Positions 44,754 to 55,300 of a DNA stretch of 64,000 nt are shown here, one piece after another. The stretch lies in contig NZ_NPJH01000079.1 of the NCBI RefSeq assembly GCF_002251365.1, positions 1 to 64,000 on the forward strand, given 5' to 3'. The notes beneath the pieces are model-generated. The model had not been told where the DNA came from, did not search any database, and saw nothing but the letters and a program-made list of their open reading frames with translations. The DNA comes from Prevotella sp. P3-122. GTDB taxonomy: Bacteria > Bacteroidota > Bacteroidia > Bacteroidales > Bacteroidaceae. The position numbers were made by a program, and so were the translations under genes. How positions within the stretch are numbered: position 1 is the stretch's first letter; every line of letters starts with the position of its first letter.

Positions 44754-45725
44754 CTACTTCCATATTTTCGCTGCCTCCCCCCTGGCGGGCTTTCCCGTAG
44801 CTGTCACAGGCAGGCTGGCGACATGGCGGCACGCCTTAGGCTGGCTGTAGCGGGGAAGCACCCTACGGCAAACACTAAGCACGGCATCGGTATCATCATC
44901 CTCAGTAAGCATGACAACCTCCTCGCCAAACTTCTCCGATGGGCGCCTCGTTATCATAAATGGTGCGGAAAGATAAGGCCTCAGTGCGTCCTCCACCTCC
45001 TCAATCTGTATCTTCACTCCTCCTGAGCATATCACATTGTCTATCCTTCCCGTTATGCGGAACCTCTGTCCGCTGTCTGTGTCCTCAACGACGGCAAGGT
45101 CGTGGGTATGCAGCTCCTGTCCGCATACGGCCGGGGCAGAGACAACAAGACAGCCATCGCTGTCGAGCGACACGCGCACACCGTCAAGCGGACAGTACCA
45201 CAGACTGGCATGCTCACCGTCGAGCCTGCGCAAGGCTATGTGCGACAAGGTCTCTGTCATGCCATACGAGCTCCATACGGCATTGGGGAACTCCCGCAAC
45301 GCTGACTCAAGCCTCTCGTCGATGGCTCCTCCGCCTATCAGCAGGTTACCAATGTCCATGAGCCGCTGCCGCTCCACATCGTCCTCAAGGGAATTGAACA
45401 CCTGCATGGGCACCATGGCGGCGAAGTCGATGCGGGAGCTGACCGTGGCAAGAGGATGTCCCGAAGGCTCCACGCACATCATGTCGAGGCCGCAGGTCAC
45501 ACATCTTACAACCATCATCTTTCCGGCTATATAGTCCATGGGCAGGCAAACGAGCGCCTTGTCGCCCCTGCTCAGGCCAAGTGTCTTGCATGTCATTCGG
45601 GCCGAAGCTTCCATGCGCCGTTTCTTCGCCATCATCAGCTTTGGCGCTCCCGTAGAGCCGCTTGTGTGCACAGCCACACAGTCAGAGTCATTATTCCACT
45701 CTGCAAGAAATTCCTCTACCGTCAT
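44754..45725 (-). CDS. menE: o-Succinylbenzoate-CoA ligase
   Basis: MenE attaches CoA to o-succinylbenzoate using ATP. This 323-residue form is shorter than the usual 450-490 residues. AMP-binding motifs are visible: VHTSGSTGAPKLMMAKK near residue 20, SSYGMTETLSH near residue 160 and the C-terminal Lys in ATGKPARGEAAK. The missing N-terminal portion is common in Bacteroidota MenE, as I recall. I chose MTVEEFLAEW at 45725 because it overlaps menC by 4 nt. It ends the men operon. Confidence 0.9.
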   Translation of the reverse strand: MTVEEFLAEWNNDSDCVAVHTSGSTGAPKLMMAKKRRMEASARMTCKTLGLSRGDKALVCLPMDYIAGKMMVVRCVTCGLDMMCVEPSGHPLATVSSRIDFAAMVPMQVFNSLEDDVERQRLMDIGNLLIGGGAIDERLESALREFPNAVWSSYGMTETLSHIALRRLDGEHASLWYCPLDGVRVSLDSDGCLVVSAPAVCGQELHTHDLAVVEDTDSGQRFRITGRIDNVICSGGVKIQIEEVEDALRPYLSAPFMITRRPSEKFGEEVVMLTEDDDTDAVLSVCRRVLPRYSQPKACRHVASLPVTATGKPARGEAAKIWK

Positions 45726-46792
45726 ACTATCGTCTCCGTAACTGTCCTCACGTCGGGACAGAACCACATCTCCTGCCCCCTCATCTGCAGCGGCATGTCG
45801 ATATTGTCCGTGAAGAGCTGTCCTGTGCCCAATCCCTGCGCCATGCCTACAGCAGGGCCGTATGTGCGTGCGGCAAGGTGAGCAATGGCATTCAGTCCCA
45901 CGTTGCTCTCCAGCGCGCTTGTCATCCACGAGCCGATATTCCGCTGACGTGCCAGCTCTATCCACTCGGCCGTACCGGCCATGCCACCGTGAAGCGATGG
46001 CTTCAGCACGATATATTGCGGTCTGATGGTATCAAGCAGCATCTCCTTCATCGACTTCAAGTTGACACCTATGAGTTCCTCGTCAAGAGCCACCGGCACG
46101 GGCGAGGCTGCGCAGATGCGGGCCATGTCGCGCCATTGCCGCTGCCGTATGGGCTGCTCGATGGAATGAAGGTCGAAGCGGGCAAGAATATCCAGCATGG
46201 CAAGAGCCTCGTCGGGGTCGAACGCACCATTTGCATCCACCCGAAGCTCCACCTTGCTGACCGGGAAAGCCGAGCGAACGATGTGCAGCAGCTCGGTCTC
46301 CGCGTCAAAGTCTATAGCTCCTATCTTCAGCTTCACACACGTGAAGCCCGCATCGAGCTTTTCCTGCATCCGTTCCAGCATCTCATCGTATGTTCCCATC
46401 CAGACGAGGCCATTGGTAGGAATGCCCTCCTCGCCACGGGCAAAGGGAGTGTCGAAGAGTGCGCAGGAGCCATTGGCATCGAGCTGTGCGAAAGCCGTCT
46501 CTATCCCGAAGAGCATGGAGGGATAAGGGCGCAGCATGTCGAAGGGTATGCGCCCCGTCTGCTCTATCATGTCGCAGACCCTACGGAGAACATCATCATA
46601 GTCGGCAATCTCATCACATGAGAGGTCGGGCAACGTGGCACACTCCCCTACTCCCCGTATGCCGTCGCGCACGATGGTCACGAAGCGGCTCAACCGCGTA
46701 AGATATTCGCCCCGCGAGGTCTTGGCAGGGCGTTTGAAGTGTAGCGTACGCTTCTGTATGTCTATCTTCAGCATATCGTCCTCGATCTGCAT
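45722..46792 (-). CDS. menC: o-Succinylbenzoate synthase
   Basis: MenC, an enolase-superfamily enzyme, dehydrates SHCHC to o-succinylbenzoate. It has 356 residues. The barrel carries Lys in CVKLKIGAID, Asp in LRVDANGAF and Glu in SIEQPIRQ, Asp/Glu in VALDEELIG, and Lys in IVLKPSLHGG. The start ATG at 46792 shares an A with the stop of menB (TAATG), which supports it; a second in-frame Met lies at 46774. It overlaps menE by 4 nt. Confidence 0.93.
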   Translation of the reverse strand: MQIEDDMLKIDIQKRTLHFKRPAKTSRGEYLTRLSRFVTIVRDGIRGVGECATLPDLSCDEIADYDDVLRRVCDMIEQTGRIPFDMLRPYPSMLFGIETAFAQLDANGSCALFDTPFARGEEGIPTNGLVWMGTYDEMLERMQEKLDAGFTCVKLKIGAIDFDAETELLHIVRSAFPVSKVELRVDANGAFDPDEALAMLDILARFDLHSIEQPIRQRQWRDMARICAASPVPVALDEELIGVNLKSMKEMLLDTIRPQYIVLKPSLHGGMAGTAEWIELARQRNIGSWMTSALESNVGLNAIAHLAARTYGPAVGMAQGLGTGQLFTDNIDMPLQMRGQEMWFCPDVRTVTETIV

Positions 46793-47616
46793 TATGGAAA
46801 CACGGGATATTTGTCGAAGTCGGGCTTGCGCTTCTCCAGGAATGCCTTGCCGCCCTCCTGGGCCTCATCCATGGTGTAATAGAGCATTGTGGCATCGCCT
46901 GCCAGCTCCTGTATACCGGCCTGCCCGTCAAGCTCGGCATTCAGCCCGGCCTTGATCATCCTAAGAGCCAGCGGGCTGCGCTCCATCATAGTCTCTGCCC
47001 ACTCCACGCACGTGTCCTCAAGCTGCTCCTGTGGCACCACCTTGTTCACCATACCCATCTGCTCGGCCTCGCGTGCGGAGTACTGCCTGCACAGGAACCA
47101 TATCTCACGCGCCTTCTTCTGTCCAACCATGCGGGCGAGATAAGACGCTCCGAAGCCGGCGTCGAAGCTTCCGACCTTTGGCCCTGTCTGTCCGAAGATG
47201 GCATTCTCGCTGGCTATCGTCAGGTCGCACATCACATGCAGCACATGACCGCCGCCAATGGCGTAGCCGTTCACCATGGCTATGACGGGCTTAGGCAGTC
47301 TTCTGATCTGCATCTGCACATCCAGCACATTGAGCCTTGGCACTCCGTCGGCACCGACATATCCTCCACGTCCCTTGACGTGCATGTCGCCACCCGAGCA
47401 GAAAGCCTTGTCGCCGGCACCTGTGAGTATGACAACCCTTATCGATGATGACTCACGGCAATAGGCAAACGCCTGCGACATCTCCCACGTCGTCAGCGGC
47501 GTGAAGGCATTGCGGTAGCGTTCCCTATTGATGGTTATCTTAGCTATGTGATTATACTCCTCGAAGAGTATCTCCTTGAAGGCGAAGCCCTCAATATTCT
47601 TCCATTCTCTTTCCAT
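46792..47616 (-). CDS. menB: 1,4-Dihydroxy-2-naphthoyl-CoA synthase
   Basis: MenB, a crotonase-fold enzyme, closes the ring to 1,4-dihydroxy-2-naphthoyl-CoA. Its 274 residues show FKEILFEEY near the start, [23 protein letters not shown] near residue 66, the oxyanion-hole [14 protein letters not shown] and [23 protein letters not shown] near residue 153. It is preceded by a composite repeat that fills the menD-menB gap of about 95 bp. Confidence 0.96.
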   Translation of the reverse strand: MEREWKNIEGFAFKEILFEEYNHIAKITINRERYRNAFTPLTTWEMSQAFAYCRESSSIRVVILTGAGDKAFCSGGDMHVKGRGGYVGADGVPRLNVLDVQMQIRRLPKPVIAMVNGYAIGGGHVLHVMCDLTIASENAIFGQTGPKVGSFDAGFGASYLARMVGQKKAREIWFLCRQYSAREAEQMGMVNKVVPQEQLEDTCVEWAETMMERSPLALRMIKAGLNAELDGQAGIQELAGDATMLYYTMDEAQEGGKAFLEKRKPDFDKYPVFP

Positions 47617-47635
47617 ATATTTTTTTTTAATTTAA

Positions 47636-47715
47636 GTCGAAGGGCAAAGGTCGAAGGTCGAAGGTCTATCTCCTCTATCTCTTCTATCACCTCTATCTCC
47701 TCTATCTCCTCTATC
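47636..47715 (-). repeat. Composite repeat: GGAGATAGAG units then GACCTTC units
   Basis: On the minus strand, GGAGATAGA units (about six copies, 47667-47719) run into GACCTTCGACCTTCGACC and TTTGCCCTTCGAC (47636-47667). The first units begin inside menD: the last two Arg codons (AGG AGA) and its stop TAG (47711-47713) are repeat sequence. It matches 43360-43421 in order and relative orientation. Confidence 0.85.
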
Positions 47716-49372
47716 TCCTATGCCCACATGCCATAACGCTGTCGTATACCCTCTGGTCCTCCTCGTCATCGGTAAACACCTCAAGGAGCATGGGTGTGGG
47801 ACATTGCTCATGTGTGAGCCATCTGATGCCATCGGCAAGCTGGGCAGCCTCATGCACTGCTCTGTATGCCACACCGTTCTGCTGGCATGCGCCCTCGGCC
47901 GACGTATTATGACGCGCCATGACCATGCCATCGAGCGCTGGACTGTCCTCAAGCTTTCCGAATCGTCTGAATATTCCACCGCAACCGTTGTTGAGCAGCA
48001 ATATCCGGAAGTTGCCGCACAGGTCGCCATGCCACAGGGCATTGACATCATAGAAAAAACTCAGGTCGCCAATGACGCAGTATACTGGTACGGCACTCAT
48101 CAGCGAGAAGCCTGCCGCTGTAGACAGCGACCCCTCGATGCCGTTGACACCGCGGTTCACATACACATATCTGTCGGCATAGAGCAGGCCTGCCCTGACA
48201 GACATGCTGTTGGCAAGATGAACGCAGCAGTCGCTGCCCTCAATGGCCTTAAAGAACTCCCTAACTGCTGCCACTTGCGAATACTCTGGGTCACAGCCTG
48301 ATACAACAGACTGTGCACAAATGCCATGCCATCGTTCCGTCCATGCTGTGTCGGCATTTTGCTTGCCGTCCAGGGCAGCGGCCATTACATCCAATGCCTG
48401 CGATGGTGTCGCCTCTACGATGTCTGTAGCTGTCATGAGCACATCGGTCAGTTTGCCATCGGCTGTCACTACATAGCTGTTTGCAGGGCGGCATCCCTGT
48501 AGGAATGTTCTCATAGACTTGCTCACCATGTTGCCACCAACGTAGACAACGGTATCGGGAGCGTAGTCTCCGGTTTCTGTCAGCAGCATCGCCATCCTGT
48601 CGAGCGACGGCATCACACCACGGCAGTCTGAAGCCAGATGGTCGGTCAGCACGACCGCATAGCTACGAAGCCTTTCCAATGCCGTTGCCGAACGCTGGCT
48701 TTCCGTGAACGGTAGCTGTCCGACTACCACCATCAGTCTTGGCGATGCGGCCACGCATGCGGCAAGCGATGACATAGTGGCCTCGGTAGCCACGGCACGA
48801 TGGACCCTCACCACCCTTTCCTCTGGCAGGGTCTCTGCGGAGAAGCCAAACAGAGGCTCGCTCACCGGCACATTGACATGCACGGGGCCGCTTGCCGGCG
48901 ACACCATGAGCGACAAAGCCTCGTTGACAAGGCGGTTGCAGAACCATTGGGCTGTAGCGTCCGCAGGCTCGGGCAGGGTTACCGAGTGCCGGACGATGCC
49001 TGCCAAGGCTCCTGTCTGCACCATCGTCTGCCCTTGCAGCTGGCCAATCATGGCCTGCGGCCTGTCTGCAGAGATTACCAGCAGGGGTATCTCCCTATAG
49101 TAAGCCTCGCACACGGCTGGAGCAAGGTTGAGCAACGCCGAGCCGCTCGTCACACATACGGCGACCGGCTCACCGGACGCCAAGGACAACCCAATGGCGT
49201 AGAAGCCTGCCGAGCGCTCGTCAGTAACGGAAATGCAACGCAGCTGCCTGCACACACTGAAGTTGTGTGCCAAAGGAGCATTCCTGCTGCCTGGGCACAC
49301 CACTATGGTACGCACTCCATGCGCCACCATCAGCGAAGTCAGAATATTGATATTTGCTTTATCAGAATACAT
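47711..49372 (-). CDS. menD: SEPHCHC synthase (MenD)
   Basis: MenD joins isochorismate and 2-oxoglutarate in a thiamine-diphosphate reaction. It has 553 residues, the normal length. Visible are the N-terminal PGSRNAPLAHNFSV near residue 25, the DERSAGFYAIGLSLASGEPVAVCVTSG stretch (split as DERSAGFYAIGLSLASGEP), SADRPQAMIGQLQGQTM near residue 100 and the cofactor site GDLSFFYDVNALWH with N-bearing LLNNGCGGIF near residue 440. The stop codon is supplied by the composite repeat. Confidence 0.96.
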   Translation of the reverse strand: MYSDKANINILTSLMVAHGVRTIVVCPGSRNAPLAHNFSVCRQLRCISVTDERSAGFYAIGLSLASGEPVAVCVTSGSALLNLAPAVCEAYYREIPLLVISADRPQAMIGQLQGQTMVQTGALAGIVRHSVTLPEPADATAQWFCNRLVNEALSLMVSPASGPVHVNVPVSEPLFGFSAETLPEERVVRVHRAVATEATMSSLAACVAASPRLMVVVGQLPFTESQRSATALERLRSYAVVLTDHLASDCRGVMPSLDRMAMLLTETGDYAPDTVVYVGGNMVSKSMRTFLQGCRPANSYVVTADGKLTDVLMTATDIVEATPSQALDVMAAALDGKQNADTAWTERWHGICAQSVVSGCDPEYSQVAAVREFFKAIEGSDCCVHLANSMSVRAGLLYADRYVYVNRGVNGIEGSLSTAAGFSLMSAVPVYCVIGDLSFFYDVNALWHGDLCGNFRILLLNNGCGGIFRRFGKLEDSPALDGMVMARHNTSAEGACQQNGVAYRAVHEAAQLADGIRWLTHEQCPTPMLLEVFTDDEEDQRVYDSVMACGHRR

Positions 49373-49430
49373 AATCTATAGTCAGGACACATTATCCATG
49401 TGTTGTTTGCAGAGCCGAACCCATAAAAAT

Positions 49431-50450
49431 CTATCGTCTGACGACCAAGGCTCTCATGGCCTCCATCTTGGCGACGGTCTCCTCCCACTCTTTCTCCTCA
49501 ATGCTGTCGGGCAGCAGTCCGCCTCCCGCATGCATCAGGCAGCAGTCCTCACGTATCTCCATGCACCTCAGAGACACGTATAGGGCATACACATCCTTTA
49601 TGCCCCAGGGGCCGGCATAGCCGCTGTAATAGCGGCGGTCGTCACTCTCATTGGCCAGAATGAATGTCCTCGCCTCGTCCTTGGGCAGTCCGCACACAGC
49701 TGGCGTGGGATGAAGGGCCTCAACGATGTCGCCAATGCCATAATCGCCATTGTCCGCCATGCTGAACGAGAAATCGGAACGCAGATGCAGCAGGTTGCCA
49801 GCCCTGACGGTATATGGCTCGCCAACCTCGACGCGTCCGGCAAAGCGGGTCAACGTCTGGGCTACGTAATCGGCCACCAGCTTCTGCTCTGAAATATTCT
49901 TTTCCGACCACGGCTCAGTCTGCTCACCATCCACATGCCTCATGGTGCCAGCAAGGGCCATGGTGCGCCAGAGACTGCCCTCACGGCGCAGCAGCGTCTC
50001 GGGAGTGGCCATGAGCCACGTTCCGCACACATCGCTGCTCACCAGAGTTATCATCATTCGCGGATACCTGCGGCAAGCCTCGGCAAAGAGTCCCTCGGGC
50101 GAGGGCCGCCCAGGCGTTGCGACCTCGGCAGAGCGTGAGAGCACTATCTTGCCGAAACGTCCCTGAGAAACGGCTCCATGGAAGACTGCAAAGTCGTGTG
50201 CGTAAGCATTGCGGTCAGCATGCTCCACCCCATGCACGGCATCAGGCCGGGCATGGAGAGAAACAGCCTCAGCCTCGCCCTCTATTACGACTATGGGCGT
50301 TGAAGGTGAGGCCACAAACGGTGCCACAACAAATCCCCTGACGCCGTCCAAGTCGCTTGCCGTCAGCAACCTCAGCGGTTCTCCTGTCTTCTGCTCCACC
50401 CTGTAGGCCATGGTGGCGTAAGGCAGTCTGAACATGGCGTAATGGCTCAT
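49431..50450 (-). CDS. menF: Isochorismate synthase
   Basis: MenF, a chorismate-binding-fold enzyme, makes isochorismate, the first committed menaquinone step. Its 339 residues are near the short family length. Motifs: FGKIVLSRSAEVATPG near residue 120, SPEGLFAEACRRYPRMM, LAGTMRH near residue 180 and LHPTPAVCGLPKDEA near residue 263. It overlaps menI by 4 nt. Confidence 0.94.
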   Translation of the reverse strand: MSHYAMFRLPYATMAYRVEQKTGEPLRLLTASDLDGVRGFVVAPFVASPSTPIVVIEGEAEAVSLHARPDAVHGVEHADRNAYAHDFAVFHGAVSQGRFGKIVLSRSAEVATPGRPSPEGLFAEACRRYPRMMITLVSSDVCGTWLMATPETLLRREGSLWRTMALAGTMRHVDGEQTEPWSEKNISEQKLVADYVAQTLTRFAGRVEVGEPYTVRAGNLLHLRSDFSFSMADNGDYGIGDIVEALHPTPAVCGLPKDEARTFILANESDDRRYYSGYAGPWGIKDVYALYVSLRCMEIREDCCLMHAGGGLLPDSIEEKEWEETVAKMEAMRALVVRR

Positions 50451-50872
50451 TGCTGTTTCTCCTTTGGTTTTGTCATTATGTAATTGGTGACGCTAACCGA
50501 GGAAATAAGCTCTCCCTCGGAGTTACATATAGATACCTGCCACTGGTGGAGCGTGCGCCCCTTGTGGAGCAGACGCGCCGTAGCCTCCACGCAGTCGCCT
50601 TCGAGCACGGCCTTGACGTGGCTTCCGCTGACATTGATGCCCACGCTTATCTTGCCGGGGCAAAGGGCCAGAGAGCCTACGCCGGCAACATTCTCGGCAA
50701 GGGCAAGCGATGCGCCACCGCTCAGGAACCCGAACGGCTGACGGTTGCGTCCGTCGACTCTCATTCTTGCCTTGCAGGTATCAGGGTCGGGTGTTGATAT
50801 GAATTCCATGCCCAAAGTCTTGGACAATCCGTCCTGCTTGCTGAGCATTTTCTTAATTTGTTCTATGTCCAT
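50447..50872 (-). CDS. menI: Hotdog-fold thioesterase, probably 1,4-dihydroxy-2-naphthoyl-CoA hydrolase
   Basis: This 141-residue PaaI-type hotdog protein heads the men operon. Key segment: QPFGFLSGGASLALAENVAG near residue 45, typical of 4-hydroxybenzoyl-CoA thioesterase II relatives, with GINVSGSHVKAV and GRTLHQWQVSI. From the operon it most likely releases CoA from the MenB product; the substrate is inferred. A promoter lies at 50990-51019, leaving a leader of about 110 nt. Confidence 0.85.
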   Translation of the reverse strand: MDIEQIKKMLSKQDGLSKTLGMEFISTPDPDTCKARMRVDGRNRQPFGFLSGGASLALAENVAGVGSLALCPGKISVGINVSGSHVKAVLEGDCVEATARLLHKGRTLHQWQVSICNSEGELISSVSVTNYIMTKPKEKQQ

Positions 50873-50989
50873 ATTCTGTTATGTGTGTTTCCTCCGTTGG
50901 CCTTCATCCTGCAGAAGTCTGGCGATTGCCGGGGTGACCAGCGGAGTATCTTCTTCTAATACATGAGCTCGTTGGCTTCTTTATGCCCT

Positions 50990-51019
50990 CAAAGTTACGC
51001 AAAAAATTCTGGAATGCAA
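50990..51019 (-). promoter_or_regulatory. Promoter of the men operon
   Basis: TAACTTTG (50990-50997) lies 19 bp downstream of TTG (51017-51019) on the minus strand. The 22-bp dyad array begins 50 bp upstream. Confidence 0.8.
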
Positions 51020-51068
51020 AAATACTTGGGCAAATATGTCATCTTTTTCATAATGGCTCATACATATA

Positions 51069-51132
51069 GGTGTGATATAGTACGCACCGAGGTGTATTGG
51101 CTCCAGCACAGAGGTGAATTGGCTTCCACACC
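51069..51132. repeat. Three 22-bp units with GGTG-N12-CACC dyads
   Basis: GGTG occurs at 51069, 51091 and 51113, and CACC or CACA at 51085, 51107 and 51129, so each unit is a 20-bp dyad at an exact 22-bp period. The inner bases vary (second and third share ATTGGCT-CCA). It lies between the czc operon end and the men promoter. Its geometry matches 20120-20185, but its sequence differs. Confidence 0.65.
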
Positions 51133-51143
51133 AGAGTGTGTGT

Positions 51144-52337
51144 TCAGTCGGACATAAGCTCAGCAGAAAAGCTGCGCAACTCGCACAAGGCCCGCTGATA
51201 TTCACGCTCGGCATTGAGTGCCCTGTTGGCGGCATCGTAGCAGAAGCCCATCTGCACGAGATAGTCGACAACAGCGAGATGGCCTTCGTCATAAGCCTTG
51301 CGCAATAGCCTGATGTCGGCATAGCGCGTGGAGGCTTCACGGCAGGCCACGGCAGCAGCTCGCAACGACACAGCCTTGTCGTAGGCCATGCGCACCTGAC
51401 TGTAGAAGGTCTGGCGGGCATCGGCAAGGCGAAGCTCGGCAGCCTCACGTGCGGCGTGTGCCTGGCGAACTTTGTTGCGGTTAGTCCATAATGGCACCGA
51501 CACTCCTATGGACACACCGCGGAATGTCTGCTCACGGGTGTTCTCACTCATGTATCCAAGCGTCAGCGACGGCACGTTCTGTGCCTTGTCGAGCGAAAGC
51601 TGGCGGTTGCTCACCTCTACCTCCTGCCTGACATACGCCAAGGTGGGGTTGCCAGCCTCTGCTGCTGCATACCACTGCTCAAACGGCGATGGCAGCGGCG
51701 ACACATCGAACGACTGCTGCTGCAGGCTTATCTCATTGCCGCCATTGAGACGGGATAGAGCGGCCGCCACAGCCTGACGCTCTGTAGACACACGCGCCAT
51801 CTCGGCCTCTGCGGCAGCAAGCGACATGAGGACATTGTTGTACTCTATCTGGTTGCCGTCGCCACTGTCTAACCGCTTCTTCTGCGCATCGGCAACGGCA
51901 CGGGCAGCATCAAGGCGCGTCTGCATCTCGGCGGCAAGGGCATTGTAGTAGACCATGTCCACACACAGCATGCGGGCCTCGGTGATGATGGCCAGCCGCC
52001 CGGCTTTTAGTTGCAGGTCGACAAGAACGTCACGCTGCGAGGCCAAGGCTCTTTTCTTGCCCGAGAGTGTGGCGAAGTCAAACTGCTGCGATGCACTGAA
52101 ATCCTTGCGGTTGCCCATCACGGCGGGGCTTCCCCACAGATAGGCAAACTCCACCTCGGGGTCGGCAAGCGTCATGCCCGTGCGGTTGTCGAGCTTCTGC
52201 GCCTCGGCCTCGGCCCTGAGAGCCTTCAGCGTGGTGTTGTTGCTCTCTATATCTGCGAGCACCTGCCCTATGGTTGTCTGTGCATCCATAGGCAGCAGCA
52301 TGGCTGCCATAATGGTGACTAAAGCATATTTCTTCAT
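51144..52337 (-). CDS. czcC: TolC/CzcC-family outer-membrane channel
   Basis: This 397-residue outer-membrane factor closes the metal-efflux operon. A signal peptide (MKKYALVTIMAAMLLPMDAQ) precedes two TolC-type helical repeats (VLADIESNNTTLKALRAEAEAQ, QRDVLVDLQLKAGRLAI; REAAELRLADARQTFYSQVR). It overlaps czcA by 4 nt. Substrate class follows from the partners. Confidence 0.9.
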   Translation of the reverse strand: MKKYALVTIMAAMLLPMDAQTTIGQVLADIESNNTTLKALRAEAEAQKLDNRTGMTLADPEVEFAYLWGSPAVMGNRKDFSASQQFDFATLSGKKRALASQRDVLVDLQLKAGRLAIITEARMLCVDMVYYNALAAEMQTRLDAARAVADAQKKRLDSGDGNQIEYNNVLMSLAAAEAEMARVSTERQAVAAALSRLNGGNEISLQQQSFDVSPLPSPFEQWYAAAEAGNPTLAYVRQEVEVSNRQLSLDKAQNVPSLTLGYMSENTREQTFRGVSIGVSVPLWTNRNKVRQAHAAREAAELRLADARQTFYSQVRMAYDKAVSLRAAAVACREASTRYADIRLLRKAYDEGHLAVVDYLVQMGFCYDAANRALNAEREYQRALCELRSFSAELMSD

Positions 52338-55300
52338 TTCTTATTGTCTTGACGGTTTATGAGAAGATACATTATTGGTATGATGAAAGCGTTGAGCAGG
52401 GTCGAGGTGAACAGTCCGCCAAGAATAACCTTGGCCATAGGACTCTGAATCTCATTGCCAGGCAACTCGCCCCCCAATGCCATAGGCACCAGGGCCAAGG
52501 CTGACGACAGAGCCGTCATAAGTATGGGGTTGAGCCTGTCTATGGAGCCGTGCATAACGCTCTCTGTCAGCGTATAGCCCTCAGCACGCAAGTCGTTGTA
52601 GCGGGAGACGAGGAGCATGCCGTTGCGGGTGGCTATGCCGAAAAGCGAGATAAAGCCTATGGTGGCAGGAATACTCACCACGCCGCCCGACAGCCACAGC
52701 ACAAGCACTCCGCCTATTAATGCCAAGGGCAGGTTGAGCAGGATGACTGATGCCTGACGGACGCTGCGGAACTCATTGAAGAGCAACAGGAAGATGGCGG
52801 CTATGGAGAACACTGAGGTGACGAGCAGGGTGCGCGAGGCTGTGCGCTCGCTCTCGAACTGGCCTCCATATTCCACATGATAATCCTCTGGCATTGCAAC
52901 TTCTGCGTCTATGCGCTCACGTATGTCGTTGACCACTCCCAGCAGGTCGCGGCCTGAGACATTGGCCGACACTACCAGCTTACGGGCAACGTTCTCGCGG
53001 TTGATGGTGTTGGGTCCCATGGCAGAGGTGATATTTGCAAGGGTGCCCAACGGCACCTTTGCCCCATTGGCATCTACGGTGATGGCGGCTATGTCGGCAG
53101 CCGTCATCCTGTCGGCATCGGCAACTTTCAGCGTGAGGTCGAAGGACTTCTCGTCCTCATACACCTGCGACACTACCTGTCCACCCAAAAGCACACCCAC
53201 CATCCGGGCAAACTGAGGCAGCGTCACGCCATAGCGCGCTAGCATCTCGCGCCGGGGCTCTATGCGCAACTGCGGACGCTCCACCTGCCGCTCTACGTTG
53301 AGGTCGGCAATGCCGTCGATGTCCTTTACGGCCTCCTCTATCTTCTTGCCAAGAGAATAGAGGGTGCCAAGGTCTGGGCCAAAAACCTTGATGGCGATGT
53401 TGGCACGGGTGCCGGAGAGCATGGCATCAATACGATGTGTCACGGGGGCACCAACCTCAACGGCTATGCCTGGAATGGCAGCGAGCCTTGCGCGGATGTC
53501 GTCCATGATCTCCTGCTTGCTCCTGTCACCAAGGACGAAGGGCACCTCAAGCTCGGAGTCGTTGACACCGAGGGCGTGTTCGTCAAGCTCCGCACGGCCA
53601 GTCTTGCGGCCAACGGTCTGCACCTCGGGTATGGCAAGCAAAGCCTCCTCCACCCTATGGCCTATGCGGTCGGACTCCTCAAGGGAGATGCCAGGAAGGG
53701 TACTAACGCCTATGGTGAACGACCCCTCATTGAATGGCGGAAGGAAGCTGCGCCCAAGGGTGGCAAAGCCTACTATGGCAACAACGGTGAGGACGGCCGT
53801 GACGGCAAGAACCTGGCGATGTCTGGTGAGCGCACGGCCGAGCAAACGGCCATATGCCGTCTTGAGCTTGCGGGCGACATAAGGCTCCGTGAGAAGTTTT
53901 CCGCTGCCCGGACGGCGGCCCGCAAGCAGATAGCTGCACAGCACGGGGGTGAGCGTGAGGGCTACAAGAGTGGAGGCGCCAAGAGCCGTGACGAAGGCGA
54001 TGCCCAGAGGAACCAGCAGGCGACCCTCCATGCCACTGAGGAAGAAGAGGGGCACAAAGCTGGCAACGATTATAAGCGTGGAGTTGAGAATGGGCAGACG
54101 GACTTCCTTGGAAGCGTTGAAGATGACGGTCAGGGTCGACTGCCGGAAGCCTGGCGGCAAGGAGCTGTTCTCACGCAGCCTACGGTACACGTTCTCGACA
54201 TCCACTATGGCATCGTCGACAAGCGAGCCAATGGCTATGGCCATGCCGCCAAGGCTCATGGTGTTGATGGTGAGCCCAAGGAGATGGAGGGTCAGTACAG
54301 ATACCAGCAGGGAGAGCGGTATGGTGATGAGAGATATGACGGTAGCCCGGACATTCATGAGGAACAGGAAGAGCACGATGACCACAAAGAGTCCACCCTC
54401 GTAAAGCGACTTCATGACATTGTCGATGGAGCTGTTGATGAACCTCTCCTGACGGTATATGTCTGACGACACCTTGACATCACGGGGAAGGGTCTTGCCA
54501 AGTTCCATCAGCACAGTGTCTATCTTGGCCGTAAGGTCGACGGTGCTCGTATTGGGCTGCTTGGTAACGGTGACCATCACGCACGGCTTGCCGTCATGGG
54601 ACGCCGTTCCCATCTTCGGTCTGCTGTTGCCTATCTTCACCTCGGCCACATTGCCCAACAGTACGGGTCCGGAGGCTGTGGTCTTGACAAGCGAGCCGGC
54701 AAGTGTGCCTACATTGTCCGATGCGAGCACACCGCGTATGATATACTCGTTGCCGTACTCATAGAGTATTCCTCCTGCCACATTGCCGTTCATGCCATCG
54801 ACGGCCTCGCACACCTCGTCGAGCGACACTCCGTAATGTCTCATGCGGCCCGGATTAAGAAGTATCTGGTATTCGCGTACCTCACCGCCAAGCACCGACA
54901 CCTGCGCTACGCCACCTGTTGCGAGCAGCCGTGGACGCACGGTCCAGTCGGCAATGGTTCGCAGGTCCTGTAGGGAGGTGCTGTCGGCTGTCAGCGACAC
55001 AAACATTAGCTCGCCAAGGATGGACGACTGAGGACCAAGCGTAGGACTGCCGACGCCATCGGGGAGCATTTCCTCTACTACCGCTGTCTTCTCTGACACT
55101 ATCTGTCGGGCACGGTAGATGTCGGTGCCCCAGTCGAACTCCACCCAAACAACGGAGAAGCCTGTAGTTGACGACGAACGCACACGGCGTACGCCGGTGG
55201 CTCCATTGACAGCGGTCTCGATTGGGAACGTTACAAGACGCTCTACTTCCTCTGGAGCCATGCCGTTGGCCTCGGTCATGACGACAACGGTGGGAGCGTT

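Noticed and set aside
45726..45965. Longer menE N-terminus
   Set aside because: The extension lies inside menC on the same strand, has a Cys/His/Arg-rich composition unlike the AMP-binding family, and the ATG at 45725 gives a 4-nt coupling overlap.
51114..51308. 64-codon plus-strand frame at the end of the czc operon
   Set aside because: It is antisense to czcC and overlaps the dyad array without family features.
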